Shown: positions 12,201-23,630 of the stretch, one piece after another
Layout of the letters: each line of letters starts with the position of its first letter
How positions within the stretch are numbered: position 1 is the stretch's first letter
Assembly: GCA_007449985.2 (NCBI GenBank)
Contig: VIIQ02000231.1
Coordinates: 60,519-124,518 of the forward strand
Origin: Desmodesmus armatus
Lineage: Eukaryota > Chlorophyta > Chlorophyceae > Sphaeropleales > Scenedesmaceae
Direction: 5' to 3'
DNA: 64,000 bases
Translations under genes and position numbers: made by a program
The notes under the pieces: generated by a model
What the model was told of the DNA's origin: nothing
Seen by the model: only the letters and a program-made list of their open reading frames with translations
Databases searched by the model: none

Positions 12201-13313
12201 AGCCAGCTTGAAGCTGCTGGCTGCATGACAGCTGGCTTGACTGACTTGGCAGGCTGCCTTGCTGATGGCTAAGAGAAGGCCTGTGTGAGTCGCTTACCTA
12301 CGGTGCAACATGATGCAGAAGCTCCTGGGCCCGACCCGCAGGGGTTCGTCCATGGGGGGAGCTGGGCGCCGCTCATACAGGTCCACTGTAAAGCCCTGCT
12401 GCGCCAGGTAGATGGCACTGAGGGTGCCTGCGGGCGCAGGCAGGAGTGCGGGGCAGGCAGCAGTGTGGGGCAGGGTCTCAGCATCATGTTCTGGAGAATC
12501 ACTGGCCTCCTCAAGTTGAGGACCGACCTCTGAGACTGACTAAGTAAGTGAGTCACGGTGACTACTGCATGGTCCTGTTAGAACGCGTACTGCCCCATGT
12601 TCAGAGGCTGCCGGCAGTTGAAGCTTTGCTGATGTGGCACCAGCAGAGTACCAGCCAAGATTCCAGCATCACTGCTAGATGCTGTGAATCACTGATTGGG
12701 CTGGGCTGAGTGTAGGTCACCTCCACACACAGAAGTTTCAGCATGTGCTGTAGTGAGCATGTTTGCTATGCTGCCTGCCGTGCTGGCCACCAATTGACTA
12801 CAGACAAGTGGTCCGTCTGTTGCAGCTGCAATCTTACCGCATGGTCCTGATCCAGCAATCACAGCGCGCTTGCCCATGTACAGTGGGGTGTCTGTCACCC
12901 GTGGCAGAGTGCCCTCCAGGTTGATGTCAATCGTGTCCTGCTGCCACTGAGGCAGCGGCATGGCAACACCTGACAGAGCCTGGACCTTAGGGCTCATCAC
13001 AGGGGTTGTTGAGGGGTTTGTGCCCTTCTTGTACACACCTGCACCAAATATACAACCAAGATATACAATCAATTTCTTGCAAATTTCTTGCAAGAAGCTG
13101 GAAAGAAGGCAAAGCAGAAAGATAAGGCCTGCCACTAAATCAGTTGTCAGCGTTACGGTTGTGAGTACATCCGCCTCGATGGCGGAAGGTCACAAGAAGG
13201 GGCTGACGATGGCATGACGCACCTGTGCACACGCTTGCCCTTGCCCCACGCACAACTGCGGGGTCGTTGGCCGACCATCGAGCGCAGTTGTGGGACTTTA
13301 GGCTGCTTGCCAT
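9249..13313 (-). CDS. FAD-dependent monooxygenase, kynurenine 3-monooxygenase-like
   Basis: A group A flavoprotein monooxygenase expected to hydroxylate an aromatic substrate with NAD(P)H and O2. The closest recognisable family is kynurenine 3-monooxygenase (tryptophan catabolism), but the substrate is not proven. Eight exons, read on minus: 13313-13223, 13038-12838, 12427-12298, 11921-11787, 11446-11255, 10988-10697, 10351-10148 and 9617-9249. They join in frame to 537 residues. The FAD dinucleotide-binding motif GSGPCG is at 93-98, IGADGANSR (the GD-type region) at 242-250, and LVGDAAHSMWPTLGQG (ribityl-binding GD motif) starts near 381. The first 30 residues are rich in Ala, Ser and Arg and suggest an organelle-targeting peptide. 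The last 35 residues form a hydrophobic segment like the C-terminal membrane anchor of KMO. The gene is divergent from the MFS gene to its right. Confidence 0.9.
11474..11520. repeat. CAG-rich simple repeat in an intron
   Basis: An interrupted CAG/TTG trinucleotide run lies in the intron between the monooxygenase exons at 11255-11446 and 11787-11921. A short poly-A tract (11750-11760) lies in the same intron. Both are typical simple repeats of this genome. Confidence 0.75.
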
Positions 13314-14252
13314 GCTTGAAGTGCAACCTGCAAACATTCACACAGCCATGTGCATGTTCGGCTACGATGTCAGCTGTGCAGAAGAGCGCGTGAAGTGATC
13401 TAGCTGCGCTTGGCCAGTCCGCTGAGCGAGCGAGCCAGGTCGGATGGCACAACAGAATGCTACGTGAGGGTCGTTCTTGTGGCCTTTGCGCCAGGTCTGT
13501 CACTGAAGTAGGTGCATATGTTTTACTTGACAGAACAGCTGAGCCTAGACTGACTTTCCCAACATAACCTGGGTCACAGCGGATGTTGCTGGCAATGCTT
13601 TCAGATGCATGCGGTAGCTTCGGTAGAGACGCACCTTGTGTCTTTCAGTCGAGAAAATGTACAGCCTGCTTTGTTGGAGCTGCTCTGCGTCCGTGAGGTG
13701 AGCCTGGTCAAACTTGGCTGCGTCCCTGGAGGTGCTGTGAGACACTCAGGACTGAGCGCTTAGTATTTCAGGCAGTGATGTGGCGTGCAAGCGAGCTTCT
13801 GCCGTTTCGGCAAAGACAGAATGTTAGTTGTCACACAGCATCGCAACCGGCATTACAGCATTCCCGTAAGCCAGTATCCCGGCATTGCAAAAGACCTTCT
13901 GATCAGGGCAAGCTACGCTTTCATCGCCAGTTGCCAGTGGTATACCGGCTGCAACGACGGACAGCAGCGTTGCAGCTAGCACCAGGCGCACACAGCGTTG
14001 CAGCCGCGAACCTCAGGCTGATACAGCCTCAAAATAGACTTTAACACGTTGAATAGAGTTGATATGGGTCAGGAGCCAGCAGTAGCAGAGATTCGGTACG
14101 GCAATGCTTTGCGATCATGAACAGAATGGGTGCAAATGCTGTATGCAACTTGATCGCTGTTGCCACCTTGAGGATAGAATTCATCTTGTGCAAAGAATTC
14201 ACCAGGATCATGTCACCTGAAAAGCACACGCTGCATGTGTTGCATGTTGCAG
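13314..14252. promoter_or_regulatory. Divergent intergenic region between the two metabolic genes
   Basis: About 0.9 kb separates the minus-strand monooxygenase start at 13313 from the first confident plus-strand MFS exon at 14253. It should hold both promoters, both 5' UTRs and the missing MFS start exon. No clear TATA box stands out. A possible 13-nt start exon at 14117-14129 would fit in phase 1 with an acceptor at 14260, but its donor (GTGCAA) is weak. Confidence 0.5.
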
Positions 14253-17208
14253 GTGTCCAGCTGCTGCCAAGCTCGAAGGCAGCGACGTCTTCAGGGTGCA
14301 TGATCACCATCACAAGGACTTCGACGCAGTGGTTGAGATTCCAGGAGACAGCAGCAGATCCAGCAGCATCTATGACCTCAACACTCCCCGCCGGCGCTAC
14401 CTAATTCTGTTTGTGACAGCAGTTGCGGCAATTCTGCTGCCATTCACGGACACAATCTACCTGCCTGCACTGCAGGTATGTGGCCAGTCATAGTCACATA
14501 CGCACTGCTGTTTATGTACAACGACCGCAGCGGCAGTTTTCCGTACATCTATGCATGCAAGCGACCGTGCGCGTGTAGTGACTGCAAACGGGACAGCAGT
14601 CCACAGTGCGCACCCACCCCCAAGTTTGGTGACCCATCCTTGTGCGCTGCTGCCTGCCACCTGCCCAGGTGATTCAAGCAGACCTTGCCACAAGCCAGGA
14701 GCTTGTCGCAGCCTCCGTCGCAATCTACATGTTCATGGCAGGCCTTGGAGCGCTTGTGTGGGTGAGTGCTCTGCTTGATGGTCAGCTGCTCAGCCCATAT
14801 GGCGCACTCCTATGAAGCACTCTAATGAATAGCTGCTTCAACCCTACGGCCTTACCGCACAAGCACGGGCGGTTATCACAGGGCTGCGCTTGCAGGGCTC
14901 CTGTGCAGCACCTAGTGCAAAAAACCGTTCAACAGCCCATACACGTGCAACCGCACCAGTGACGGGTACTAGCATGGTGTCTACCATGCAAACCTTGCGA
15001 CTGCACCTAAGGGAACCCCCAAAACCATCTCTAAGCCAGTCACAACGGTTGGCGTGTGTCAGCAGCGTCCCGCCATCGTGTGAGACACAACATATCTATA
15101 TCATATGCAGCGACACATTGCTGAAGACTGTTGCTGTGGTGCAACAGGGACCCTGCAGCGACAAGTTTGGTCGGCGCATCACATACTTCGTGTCAGGCGC
15201 GCTGTTCATTGCCACCAGCATTGTGTGCATCTTTGCCCCCAACATTGGAATGCTCGTCGCCTTCAGAGCATTGCAGGGAGCGGCAGGTGAGTGGCATTGT
15301 TGCGGGGTGGTGTCAGGTGGATAGCTGCAGTGCAATCGGTACCACAATTTGACATGCCGCATGTCAAATTGGCAGTGCCTCAGCATGCCACTGACTGAGC
15401 TCGGAGCTTTACTGGCTAACCTAAGCATCAGATGGTTATGTGCATAAGCATGGCATATGCCCTCACTTGACTCAAGTCCAACTGTGTGGCACTGTCATGG
15501 CATGCGGTTGGTGTCAAACCCCTGCAAGTTGCAGCCGCCAGTGCAGCACCCACCTTCAAGCTGCCGTGCTGATCCTGATTGTCACATCTATGCCATCTTC
15601 ACTTTGTGTTTGCAGTTGCGGCATTCTTGACCACCGGCAATGGAGTCATCGCAGACATCTTCCCTCCCGAGCAGCGCGGCACAGCCTCCGGCCTGTTCAT
15701 GATCTCGCTACTCATTGGGCCTCTGTTGGGGCCCCTGCTTGGAGGTACGCACATGCAGGTTGTCACCATTGCCAGCCTGGCAGGCCCTGTCATGTTGTGC
15801 AGTGTTGGTAGTGTGTGCTCTAAGAGTGTCTGCTAAAGTGTAGACATCACTGTGTGTTGAAGCCGCTAGCCACGTCAACTCACGGCCGCGACCATCAAAA
15901 CCCTAGTTGGTGCAGGCTGACTGAAGGGCCTTCACACATGCGACTGTTGATGCTGCCATTCCGCCTGCCTTCTCTCCCAGGTGGCCTGTCTCACGCCTTC
16001 GGCTGGCGCAGCTGCTTCATCGCCCTCACCTGCTTTGCCGGTGCCCTGGTCATGCCCTCCCTGGCCCTGCTGGTGCCTGAGACCCACCAGCACAGAGTCA
16101 TGAAGCGCCTGCAGGCCAAGGACCCTGCTGCTGCTGGCTGCATCAAGGAGCGGGAGTCGATCCTGAGTGAAGAGCCAGTGTTCCATGCACCGTGGATGCC
16201 TCTCAGGTGCGCAAGCACCGCTCAGTGTCCTTGGATCGATTCTTGAGCAAAGGTCCCTATGGGGTGTTCAGGCTCAGCCTGAACCATGTAACAGTAACAG
16301 TAAAGTTGTCACCCGACCTTGATTACCGCAGCCGGGCTGCCCTGACAGGCTAGCCTGTTGGCAAACACCACTTGTGAGCACTGCACACTGTAAGCAGCTT
16401 GGGTGGCAGTGGTTGCACAGTTCATCTTCCACCACCGTGCAACTGTGACTGCATGAGCTTCGGCTAGCGTGGATCATCAGCGCGGCCCTTGTCACATGCA
16501 ACGGCGGCCTGCATCCTCTGACAGTAACCACACGCTGCTGTTGTTGCCGACACCCCCCCTGTGCCCAGGTTCCTTTTCGATGGCTCCATTGCGCCTCATG
16601 CGATCGCCAACTTCGTCACCTTTGGGGTCCATTTTGCGGCCCTCACTGAGTTCCCAGTCTTCATGGCTGAGTCGCCCTACAGCCTGAGCACTGGCATGAT
16701 TGGTGTGGCATACCTCGCATATGGTGTGTCTGGCCTTATTGCAAGCCCTCTTGGCGGAATGCTGAGCGATAAGGCAGCTGCAAAACACCCGACGGAGCCA
16801 GAAGCCCGCCTGTCCACAAACATGCTCATCGCGCTGGTTGTCATGCCTCCGTCGCTTGCACTGTTTGGGTGGAGCGCACACATGCACTTGCACATGGCGG
16901 TGCCATTGGTGGGTTTCTTTGGCATTGGGTTTGCTTGTGCGGCACTGCTGCCTGGTGTTTTCTCGTTCTGCACCACCCTCAAGCAAGCTGAGGCAGCAGG
17001 AGCAGCTGCTATGATTCAAACCATGATGTTTGTCTCCGCCGGCGTGTTGATCCTTGTCAGTGCTGTTGTTGTCAAGGCTATTGGCCTTGGCCCGTGGTTT
17101 ACTATCTTGGCCGGGGTGCAGCTGGTCTCAGCTTTGTTTGCGTATGTGCAGATCAAGCGCAAGGGTTGCGCTGCTAATGCTGCTGTCCAGCGTTGCATCG
17201 ATGTTTGA
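14253..17208 (+). CDS. Major facilitator superfamily transporter, DHA1 drug:H+ antiporter type
   Basis: A predicted 12-helix proton-coupled exporter of small molecules; the substrate cannot be read from sequence. Exons: 14253-14475, 14669-14761, 15148-15286, 15616-15744, 15981-16206 and 16569-17208. All junctions are GT/AG and the frame is continuous for about 482 residues. The start codon lies further 5', because no in-frame ATG precedes the first helix. Motif A, GPCSDKFGRR, sits between helices 2 and 3. The antiporter motif C, GPLLGPLLGG, lies in helix 5 and is typical of 12-helix drug antiporters (Bcr/CflA and related). The loop after helix 6 is cytosolic-looking and charged. The second half is one long exon. 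It is transcribed divergently from the monooxygenase; co-regulation is possible but not shown. Confidence 0.88.
15345..15371. repeat. Perfect inverted repeat in an MFS intron
   Basis: Arms CAATTTGACATG and CATGTCAAATTG (12 bp each) are separated by three bases. It lies about 60 bp after the donor of the intron that follows the motif A exon. It could be a foldback or a footprint of a mobile element; no protein-coding content is attached. Confidence 0.8.
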
Positions 17209-17272
17209 GACCTGCCCTGTACCCTGATGGGCCAGGCCCCGGTGAATGAGCCATAAACACTAATTGCCTGTT

Positions 17273-17277
17273 TGTAA
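17273..17277 (+). terminator. Candidate TGTAA polyadenylation signal of the MFS gene
   Basis: TGTAA occurs 65 bases after the MFS stop codon. This pentamer is the usual polyadenylation signal in chlorophycean algae, and the distance is short but acceptable. It is the only such match close behind the gene. Confidence 0.45.
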
Positions 17278-17279
17278 AC

Positions 17280-18909
17280 AAGTGGCTTGTTGTGAAGCTC
17301 TGCCAGAGCGTGCGGCATGTGTGCCACAAGGGAGCCAGGGGGGGCTCATATGCTCCCCGCGGGGACCAGGAAAGAAACCAGGCACATCCAGAACAGCATC
17401 ACAAGCATGAAGAAGAACATCTGACAAGTCGTCCTCGCATCAACAAACACAGTCAGTAATTGGATGTTACACACAGAACATCGCCCGTCATGTTGGACAT
17501 TTAACTCCATTCTTGCCAAGGGAGGCCCCTGGCAGCCAGCGTGCTTTGATGTCATGTGGTAACATATGCTTTAATTCATGTTGGAAATGCCAAGTACTTG
17601 GAATTTACTCACTGCTCCTGCCTAGTGCCCCTGGCAACATGCCCCGAGTACAGAGTGATCACATGTCAGCCGGTGACATCTGGGATCCTGCTGCACACAT
17701 GAGCACATATCCAGACACACAACTATCTTGGATCTCAGCGTGAGAGCCAATTTGAAATACCAATACATACAGCTCCAAAACTGAGCCCTGATCGGCAGAG
17801 CTGTGACACCATGTTGTAGCATGGGTTGTAATGTAGGGTGTGGGGATGCCTCTGCCCATGGCCCCAGCGGGCCTGCAATGGCAGAAACAGCCACACCATC
17901 ACGTTCGTCTGTATCCAGTCCGTAGTTGTGTGGACGACCTCCATGATCTCAACATGCACAGGTGCACAGATGCACAGATGCGATCACAGGGGCAGCAGCA
18001 CTGGCTCGTCTCTATTCAGGATAGTGGTGTCATCATTGGGGTGCTGTCATCTGATGACACCACATCTGATGATCAGGTGGTGTCATCATGGCAGCAGTAT
18101 GATACTGTCTGCATGTGCTCAGCCAGCACGCTGCGCCGCGTCGCAGTTTGACAGCTGCAATACATGCATTGTTGGTTGGAGACATCTTGTCCTGTGTGGG
18201 ACTTTGCTGCTGATGCAAATGGTAAAAGACAGAGAGCTGGTGGGGAGCCAGCTGGCACGGTCCACTTGCAATTGGGGCATCCTGATAAGTGCTGCTGGGG
18301 GATCGCATGCTGATTATATGCTGATCATGTGTGTTTTTGCCCAGTCAGTAGACATCACAGTCTGCAGCCGACGCAAAGGGCAGATGGGGCCAAGTGAGCA
18401 GCATGGCTGTTGGGCCAGGTGAGCGTGCTCACTGTGGACCTGCAGGTGACCTTCACAGACTGGCGGCGGTGGGCTCATGCGAACAAACACCAAAAGCAAC
18501 ACAAAGCGGTTGCGACTCTTCATCATTGGAATCAGTGTCAGGGACTGGCTCGAAAGTGACAATTTACCGAAATGTCACTTTCAGACAGCGCTGTACACAT
18601 GCAGCAGGAGGCGTTCACAGCTGCATTATGTAGTCTGTAGTGGTAAGTATCCGTCTTGTCTGCTCCGTTGTCGTTTGGTGGTGGTCATCAACATCCGCGG
18701 AATCCGGCCGGTTTGTCACTGCCCTGGTCACTGGCCTGACCAGCATTACATATTCATAGAAGCCGAATACCCTAACTCCTTTCTTACTTTCGCGCCTTGC
18801 CTCCTCCCGACTAGCCTGGTCTGCCCACCTGGATCAAGCAACTTCCTTTCACGGGCATTGCATCAGCAGCGCACAGGGCAGTCTCAAAGTCGCAGCCTGT
18901 TCAGCAAGC
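17280..18909. other. Intergenic region with a three-part foldback
   Basis: The 1.6 kb between the MFS gene and the bZIP-like gene holds no supported gene. The notable feature is at 18024-18089: GTGGTGTCATCAT, then its inverted copy, then the same sequence again. The region should also contain the promoter and 5' UTR of the bZIP-like gene. Confidence 0.5.
18024..18089. repeat. Direct-inverted-direct repeat triplet
   Basis: GTGGTGTCATCAT is present at 18024-18036 and again at 18077-18089. TGATGACACCAC, the reverse complement of its first 12 bases, is at 18052-18063. The middle copy pairs perfectly over 12 bp with the right copy (13-base loop, itself able to form CTGA/TCAG) and also with the left copy. 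The two hairpins are mutually exclusive. It lies about 820 bp upstream of the bZIP-like start codon. Confidence 0.8.
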
Positions 18910-21900
18910 ATGGATAATGCACTGTGGCAGGCGCGTCAGCGCGGGCCCAGCAGCAGCGGCACTACCAGCAGCAGCGATGGCAACAGCAGCAGTTGCAGCG
19001 ACCTGCCAATGATCAGCAGGGCAAATGGATCAGCTGTTGGAGACGACAACAAGGTTTACAAGTACGCCCCTGACATCAAAGAGGTCCTTCAAGAGGCGCA
19101 GAAGGCCGACAAGGTTGCTGAAGGTGGGCCCAGATCTGCCAGATCTAGATCAGGCAGTTGAAGCTTGCCCGTCGCACTCCACTCTCCAAGCACGGCCAGT
19201 CGTAGCATGCTGTTTGAAACACTTGCTAGTGCAGTAATGCGTGCATAAGTGGTCAGGAGTAGTCAGGAATTAGAGCATCCAAGCCGATGCATCGTTTGCA
19301 AGCGCGTGCAGCAGCATCTGCTACCCGGCCCAGCACGATCCTCCGTGATGCCAGATCAAGCCAGCACCACAACATACATGCTGCCACATGCCTCAACAGC
19401 AGCATTTGGTGTTTTTGCACTAGTTGGGATAGTTCCATGCAGCATGCAGGATGGTAGTCAAATTGCCGTGGATGGGTGGCCTGGTGTCAACGTGTCTCTC
19501 ATTTCTGCTGCTGTGTTGGTGTGCTGCTGTCTGCTGCCTGCTGTCGCAAACTTTGTGCGTCCTTCCTGGTCCCACCAACAATCACCCTAGCCATGGAGCT
19601 TGTGAGGACGCTGCCATCCAAGCTTGTGGGTACTGCCAAGAAGCTGCTGGAAGGTCTCCCTGACGAGGTGGTCATGGTGGCAATCGCACAGTGTGTCTGG
19701 CGCAGGTAGGACACAAGGACACGATGGCGCTGCAGATGCTGGCTTGCTTGTTTCCATGCAAACCACAGCATAAGCATCGCATGCCCAGGAACGGTGGCAG
19801 CATGAAGCAGCTGCTGTACCTCAGCACACACAGCATGTGAGAGGTAGCGTAGGTTTGGAGCACGTCCAGGCCTGCGGGTTATAGGGTGCCCTTTCAACAA
19901 GATGCGTGCACCGTTCCCGCTGGCACTGCCGTAATGCTTGATCTGCCTGATACATTGCTCTGCAGGGGAAGCATGCGCGTGACTGCAAGTGTCTGACATG
20001 CAATGCAGCTTACATGAACCTGTGCTCCTGCACGCACTGCCGCGTCATGCTCTGTGCTGAAATACACCTGCAGGGGCTCAGGAGGGCGCCAGGCTGCCAA
20101 AGACCCTCGCCTTGACCCTTCCATAGATGCCAAGAAGGCTCGCCAGATCCTGAACAACAGGAAGAACGCAGCAATCAGCCAGCTCAGGAAGAAGATTGCC
20201 GGCCTGGTGAGACCAGATGGGCGGTGGTGGCGGTGGTAGAGGGGGGCGTGCTTGGCCTCAAAGCAGCTTGAAACATATAAACACATACAGCAACACTGCT
20301 GCTTCAATGCTGTGCGTGTGGTGCTTTCAGGGCCCTGTCTTTCAGCGGCCAGCATGTTCCAGGGGAGACCTTCCTGCAGTGCATGGCTGAACGCAGCACA
20401 CCTTCTGCCTCCGCTGTGCTTTGTCTTGCAGGCCAAGCAAGCCCGCCAGCACAGTTCAGCACTCCAGCAGCCCAGCGCAGCACCACACGCAGCAGCAGCC
20501 CCTGCGCATGACGCTGCGCCTGCGGCAGCTGCTGCTGCTGCTGTGTTAGCTGGCACATCAGCGGCTGCAGCGGCCTACAGCCCCTCAAGCTTCCCCTGCC
20601 CTGGCCCGCTTGCTGTAGCAGTGCCATCAGTGCATTCAGGGCCTGTCAGCGCACCACCAGAGTCCTTTGCTGGTGCTGGTGCTGCCCTGACTGGTGGCGG
20701 CATGCTTGACAGCTCAGCATTCATGTCCCCAGCTGCTGTGGCTGCTGCAGCAGCAGTCATGGACCCGGCACAGGCAGCTGCTGCTGCTGCCAATGCTGCC
20801 TGGCAAGCAGCATACTTTGCCTCGTTGGCAGCACGGCAGCAGACAGGCGGCGGAGTGGCTCTGCAGCTGCCTGGCTTGCCTGGCCTGCCGCCTGTGCTGC
20901 CGTCTCTAGCGGCCTTCAACCCTGCCCTGCTGGCTGCTAGTATGGGCCAGTTTGTGCAGTGGGCAGAGAGCACTGGGCTGCACGCTGTGCCAGCAGTCAG
21001 CACAGCAGCACCTGCTCCTGCCACAGCACCAGCAGGAGCAGCACCAGGAGCAGAGGCAGCACCTGGCACTTCCAGGAGGCTGGTTGCCAGCATTCTGGGG
21101 GTTGGTGAAGCCTACACCAGCCCGCAGACACCCAGCAACAGCAGCAACAGCAACAGCGACAGAGGGCACTCTGCAGGCCCTAGTGCTGAGCCAACCATGG
21201 CAGCAGCCATTCCTGCAGCTTCAGAGGCCCCTGGGTCGGTGCTGTTTGAAGCTTGTCAGGTGGTGACAGGGGGCAGTGCTGACCCACAGCCTGCCTCTGT
21301 ACACTTGCGTGGCGGTGGAGGGGTATCCCTGCAGCAGCAGCAGGTGCTGTTAGGTGCACCAGCCGTTCAGGGTCCCCACATCAGCAGCAACAGCCTGACA
21401 AGCGCCAGCACAGCAGCACCTGGTGTGCTGGTTGAGGCTGGCACGGCAGCAACAGCAGCACCAGAGGGAGCCCAGGAGGAGGCCTGGGTTGCGGCAGCAG
21501 CCGCAGGTGCTCCTGCAGCCTTCGGCGGCCCCATTGTTGCCTTGGACTCGGCAGAAGTCAGCAGGGAGCTTGGCTGTCTGCTCCTGAGCAGCGAGAATGA
21601 CACCAGTGCAGCCGACAGCGGGCTGCTGTGCCTGCAGGAGAGCCTCGACCTGCAGTGCGGCTCGCATAGCCCTACTGCTGTGGACGCAGCATTGGAGTCC
21701 TTTGCTCGCAGCCTGTCCTGCAAACCACCAGCACAGCAGGCACAGAGACAGCAGCATGCAAAGGTGCTGCAGCAGTCGCCAGGGGGTGGTGCAGCAGCAG
21801 GAGGCTCTGCTGCTATCAACACGGGCGTCAACAACTCTGGCACGGCAAGTGTGCTGGGGGTGCCTTCGGCAGCAGGCATGGGCTGCCAGCAGCCTCAGCA

Positions 21901-22351
21901 GGACACAGCGGGGTGGTGGGACCAGGGAGTGCAGCTCAGTGCTGCTGCTGCTGGGGGTGCAGCAGGGCTGGTGCCGCCACCGGTGCCAGCAGGGCTGCCG
22001 CGCTGCAGCTCTGCGGCAGTGCAGTCAGCTGATGTAATGCCTGTCTTGACAGGGTCATGGGAGGGTGCAGCTGCTGCAGCGCTGGGTGCAGCACCTGTGC
22101 GCAGGGTTGCCAGCAGCCCCAACATCAGCAGCAGTGTCTGGCAGCACGGTGGGCTGTATGGCATGTCAGCTGATGCAGCAGCACACGCAGGGCAGGGTGT
22201 GTCAGACCAGGCTGCAGGTGCTCCTGCAGGCGGGGGCTGGGGTGAGGCACTGCAGGGACAGGAGCCGGTGGTTATGATGGGCATGGGAGGCCAGGAGGTG
22301 AACTGGTATGATGACACTATGCTTGACCTTCTCTCAGATATGGACTTCTGA
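18910..22351 (+). CDS. bZIP-like transcriptional regulator with atypical basic region
   Basis: A putative nuclear DNA-binding regulator. Exons 18910-19123, 20082-20206 and 20432-22351 join in frame (phases 1 and 0) to 752 residues. The second exon encodes residues 72-113, which resemble the plant group I (RF2/VIP1-type) bZIP basic region: DPSIDAKKARQILNNRKNAA and on through S104-Q105 and RKK (107-109). In bZIP proteins the position eight residues after the invariant Asn is Arg or Lys; counted from Asn97 it is Gln105 here. Only two heptad leucines (106 and 113) are visible before the chain becomes Ala/Gln/Ser-rich, so no normal leucine zipper follows. The long last exon is low-complexity (Ala, Gln, Gly, Ser) and ends in an acidic-hydrophobic tail, YDDTMLDLLSDMDF, like an activation domain. 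The N terminus is Ser-rich. Assignment rests on the basic region alone. Confidence 0.7.
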
Positions 22352-23038
22352 GTGGCGGTGATGCTGCATGTCACTTAGTTGACGGTGGCTTGTGCTGAGG
22401 TTGAACGCATAGTTGGCAGTGGTTTGTGCTGAGGTTGAGGCATGGTTCTATTGCATGTGGGAAGGGCTATACGTCCCAGGCGCACGGCATGGGTGGTAAT
22501 GGAGTTGAGGGAGTGGCTATTGTGACTGGTTGCCTGCCTGCCTGCATGCACATTTTGCAGTAGCTCAGCGCTATTCGAGCGTGCTGCTTGCCAATGACGT
22601 AGGGGGTGCAGTTCTGGTGCTCACGTGAAAATTCCGTCCTTGCATTTCAGGCGCGCATAGGCTCAGCGTCCCCGCGCTCAGCACATTTTTGCCGCCATAA
22701 CGGCCTGTTAGTCAAGGTGGGTCAGTCAAGATATTGCGGATTTTTTTTTGGTTTTTTGGTTTTTGGATATTGCAGATTGTGCTGGCTGTGCGGCCGTGTC
22801 AAGTTGCTATGAAGGGATTTCTTCGTAAAGCACCCCACTGGTGCTGCAGGATAGGAGTGTTGCGGCAGCCCCCTGCTGCAATCTTGAATGTGTGGCAGTG
22901 CTGTCCACTGAAATCATCTGGCAGTGTTGGCACCTGTAGGGTGATGCAGGCGTGTCATTTAGCTCATGGACAGCACACTTGCAGCAGGCGGCTGCCATCA
23001 TGCAGCAATCAGCACATGGCCATTGCTTGATCTGCTGA

Positions 23039-23078
23039 TTTCTTTCTTTTCTTCTTTCTTTTCTTTCTTTTCTTCTGT
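23039..23078 (+). repeat. Pure 40-nt pyrimidine tract
   Basis: An uninterrupted run of T and C built from TTTC and TTCT units. It has local mirror symmetry, the sequence type that can form triplex (H-) DNA. No gene is attached. Confidence 0.85.
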
Positions 23079-23509
23079 CCTTGCACACATAGCATTGACA
23101 ATGGTTGCTTGTGCTTTTGTTGCTTGTCTTTGCTTCACCTGGGTTTATTCATTGCTGGGCCACATGGGGATGTGTGTAGACACAGGGACTGGACTATGAA
23201 TGCGATTGTTGGCTGGGTTTTGGTAGGAGGCATGTGTGCATCGTGGTTTGTGTAGTGTAGGGTGCTGTGAAAAGCTGGGCACAATGGACCTGTGCCGAGC
23301 TGCGGACCCGGCACATGCTGTGGGGGTGCTCGCGCCCTCTTAAAGGGTGTTTGCTGCAATGCAAACATCTGCCCTGCTGTCGTGCATGCATGCAAAAGGT
23401 TGGCATGTAGGTGAATGCGAGGAATTGCAACAAGGTTGCATTGAAACAATGCATGGCTCAGGCACCTGCAGTGGGCAGCATGTCTGCTCATCTCATTCAC
23501 ATGCGGTCA

Positions 23510-23549
23510 TGTGTGTATGTGTGTGTATGTGTGTGTATGTGTGTGTGTG
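23510..23549 (+). repeat. GT/TATG microsatellite
   Basis: Alternating GT with regular TATG interruptions (three GTGTGTAT-type units, then pure GT). Ordinary simple-sequence DNA. Confidence 0.9.
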
Positions 23550-23579
23550 AGGGTGCGGTACTCTGTGAGCAGGGGCCCA

Positions 23580-23630
23580 CCTCCAAGCTTGGAGGCTACT
23601 GCAGAGCCTCTTAAGAGGCTCTGCAGTAGC
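23580..23630. repeat. Two adjoining perfect palindromes
   Basis: CCTCCAAG/CTTGGAGG (16 bp, 23580-23595) shares its last base with a 36-bp perfect palindrome at 23595-23630. The half-site of the larger one is GCTACTGCAGAGCCTCTT, with no spacer. A third, looser palindrome built on CTGATCAG follows at about 23,688-23,705. Perfect spacer-less palindromes of this size are rare by chance. Confidence 0.9.

Noticed and set aside
13634..13740. Minus-strand exon with an LYR-like motif (RLYRSYRMHLKAL) near 13.6 kb
   Set aside because: The frame looks protein-like but starts without ATG, has no partner exons, and the monooxygenase model already begins at 13313 with an in-frame ATG. One short segment cannot support a gene.
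19249..19710. Extra exon in the first bZIP-like intron (AMELVRTLPSKLVGTAKKLL region)
   Set aside because: It is protein-like, but the outer exons join in frame without it, and the frames around it have stops and no fitting splice pair.
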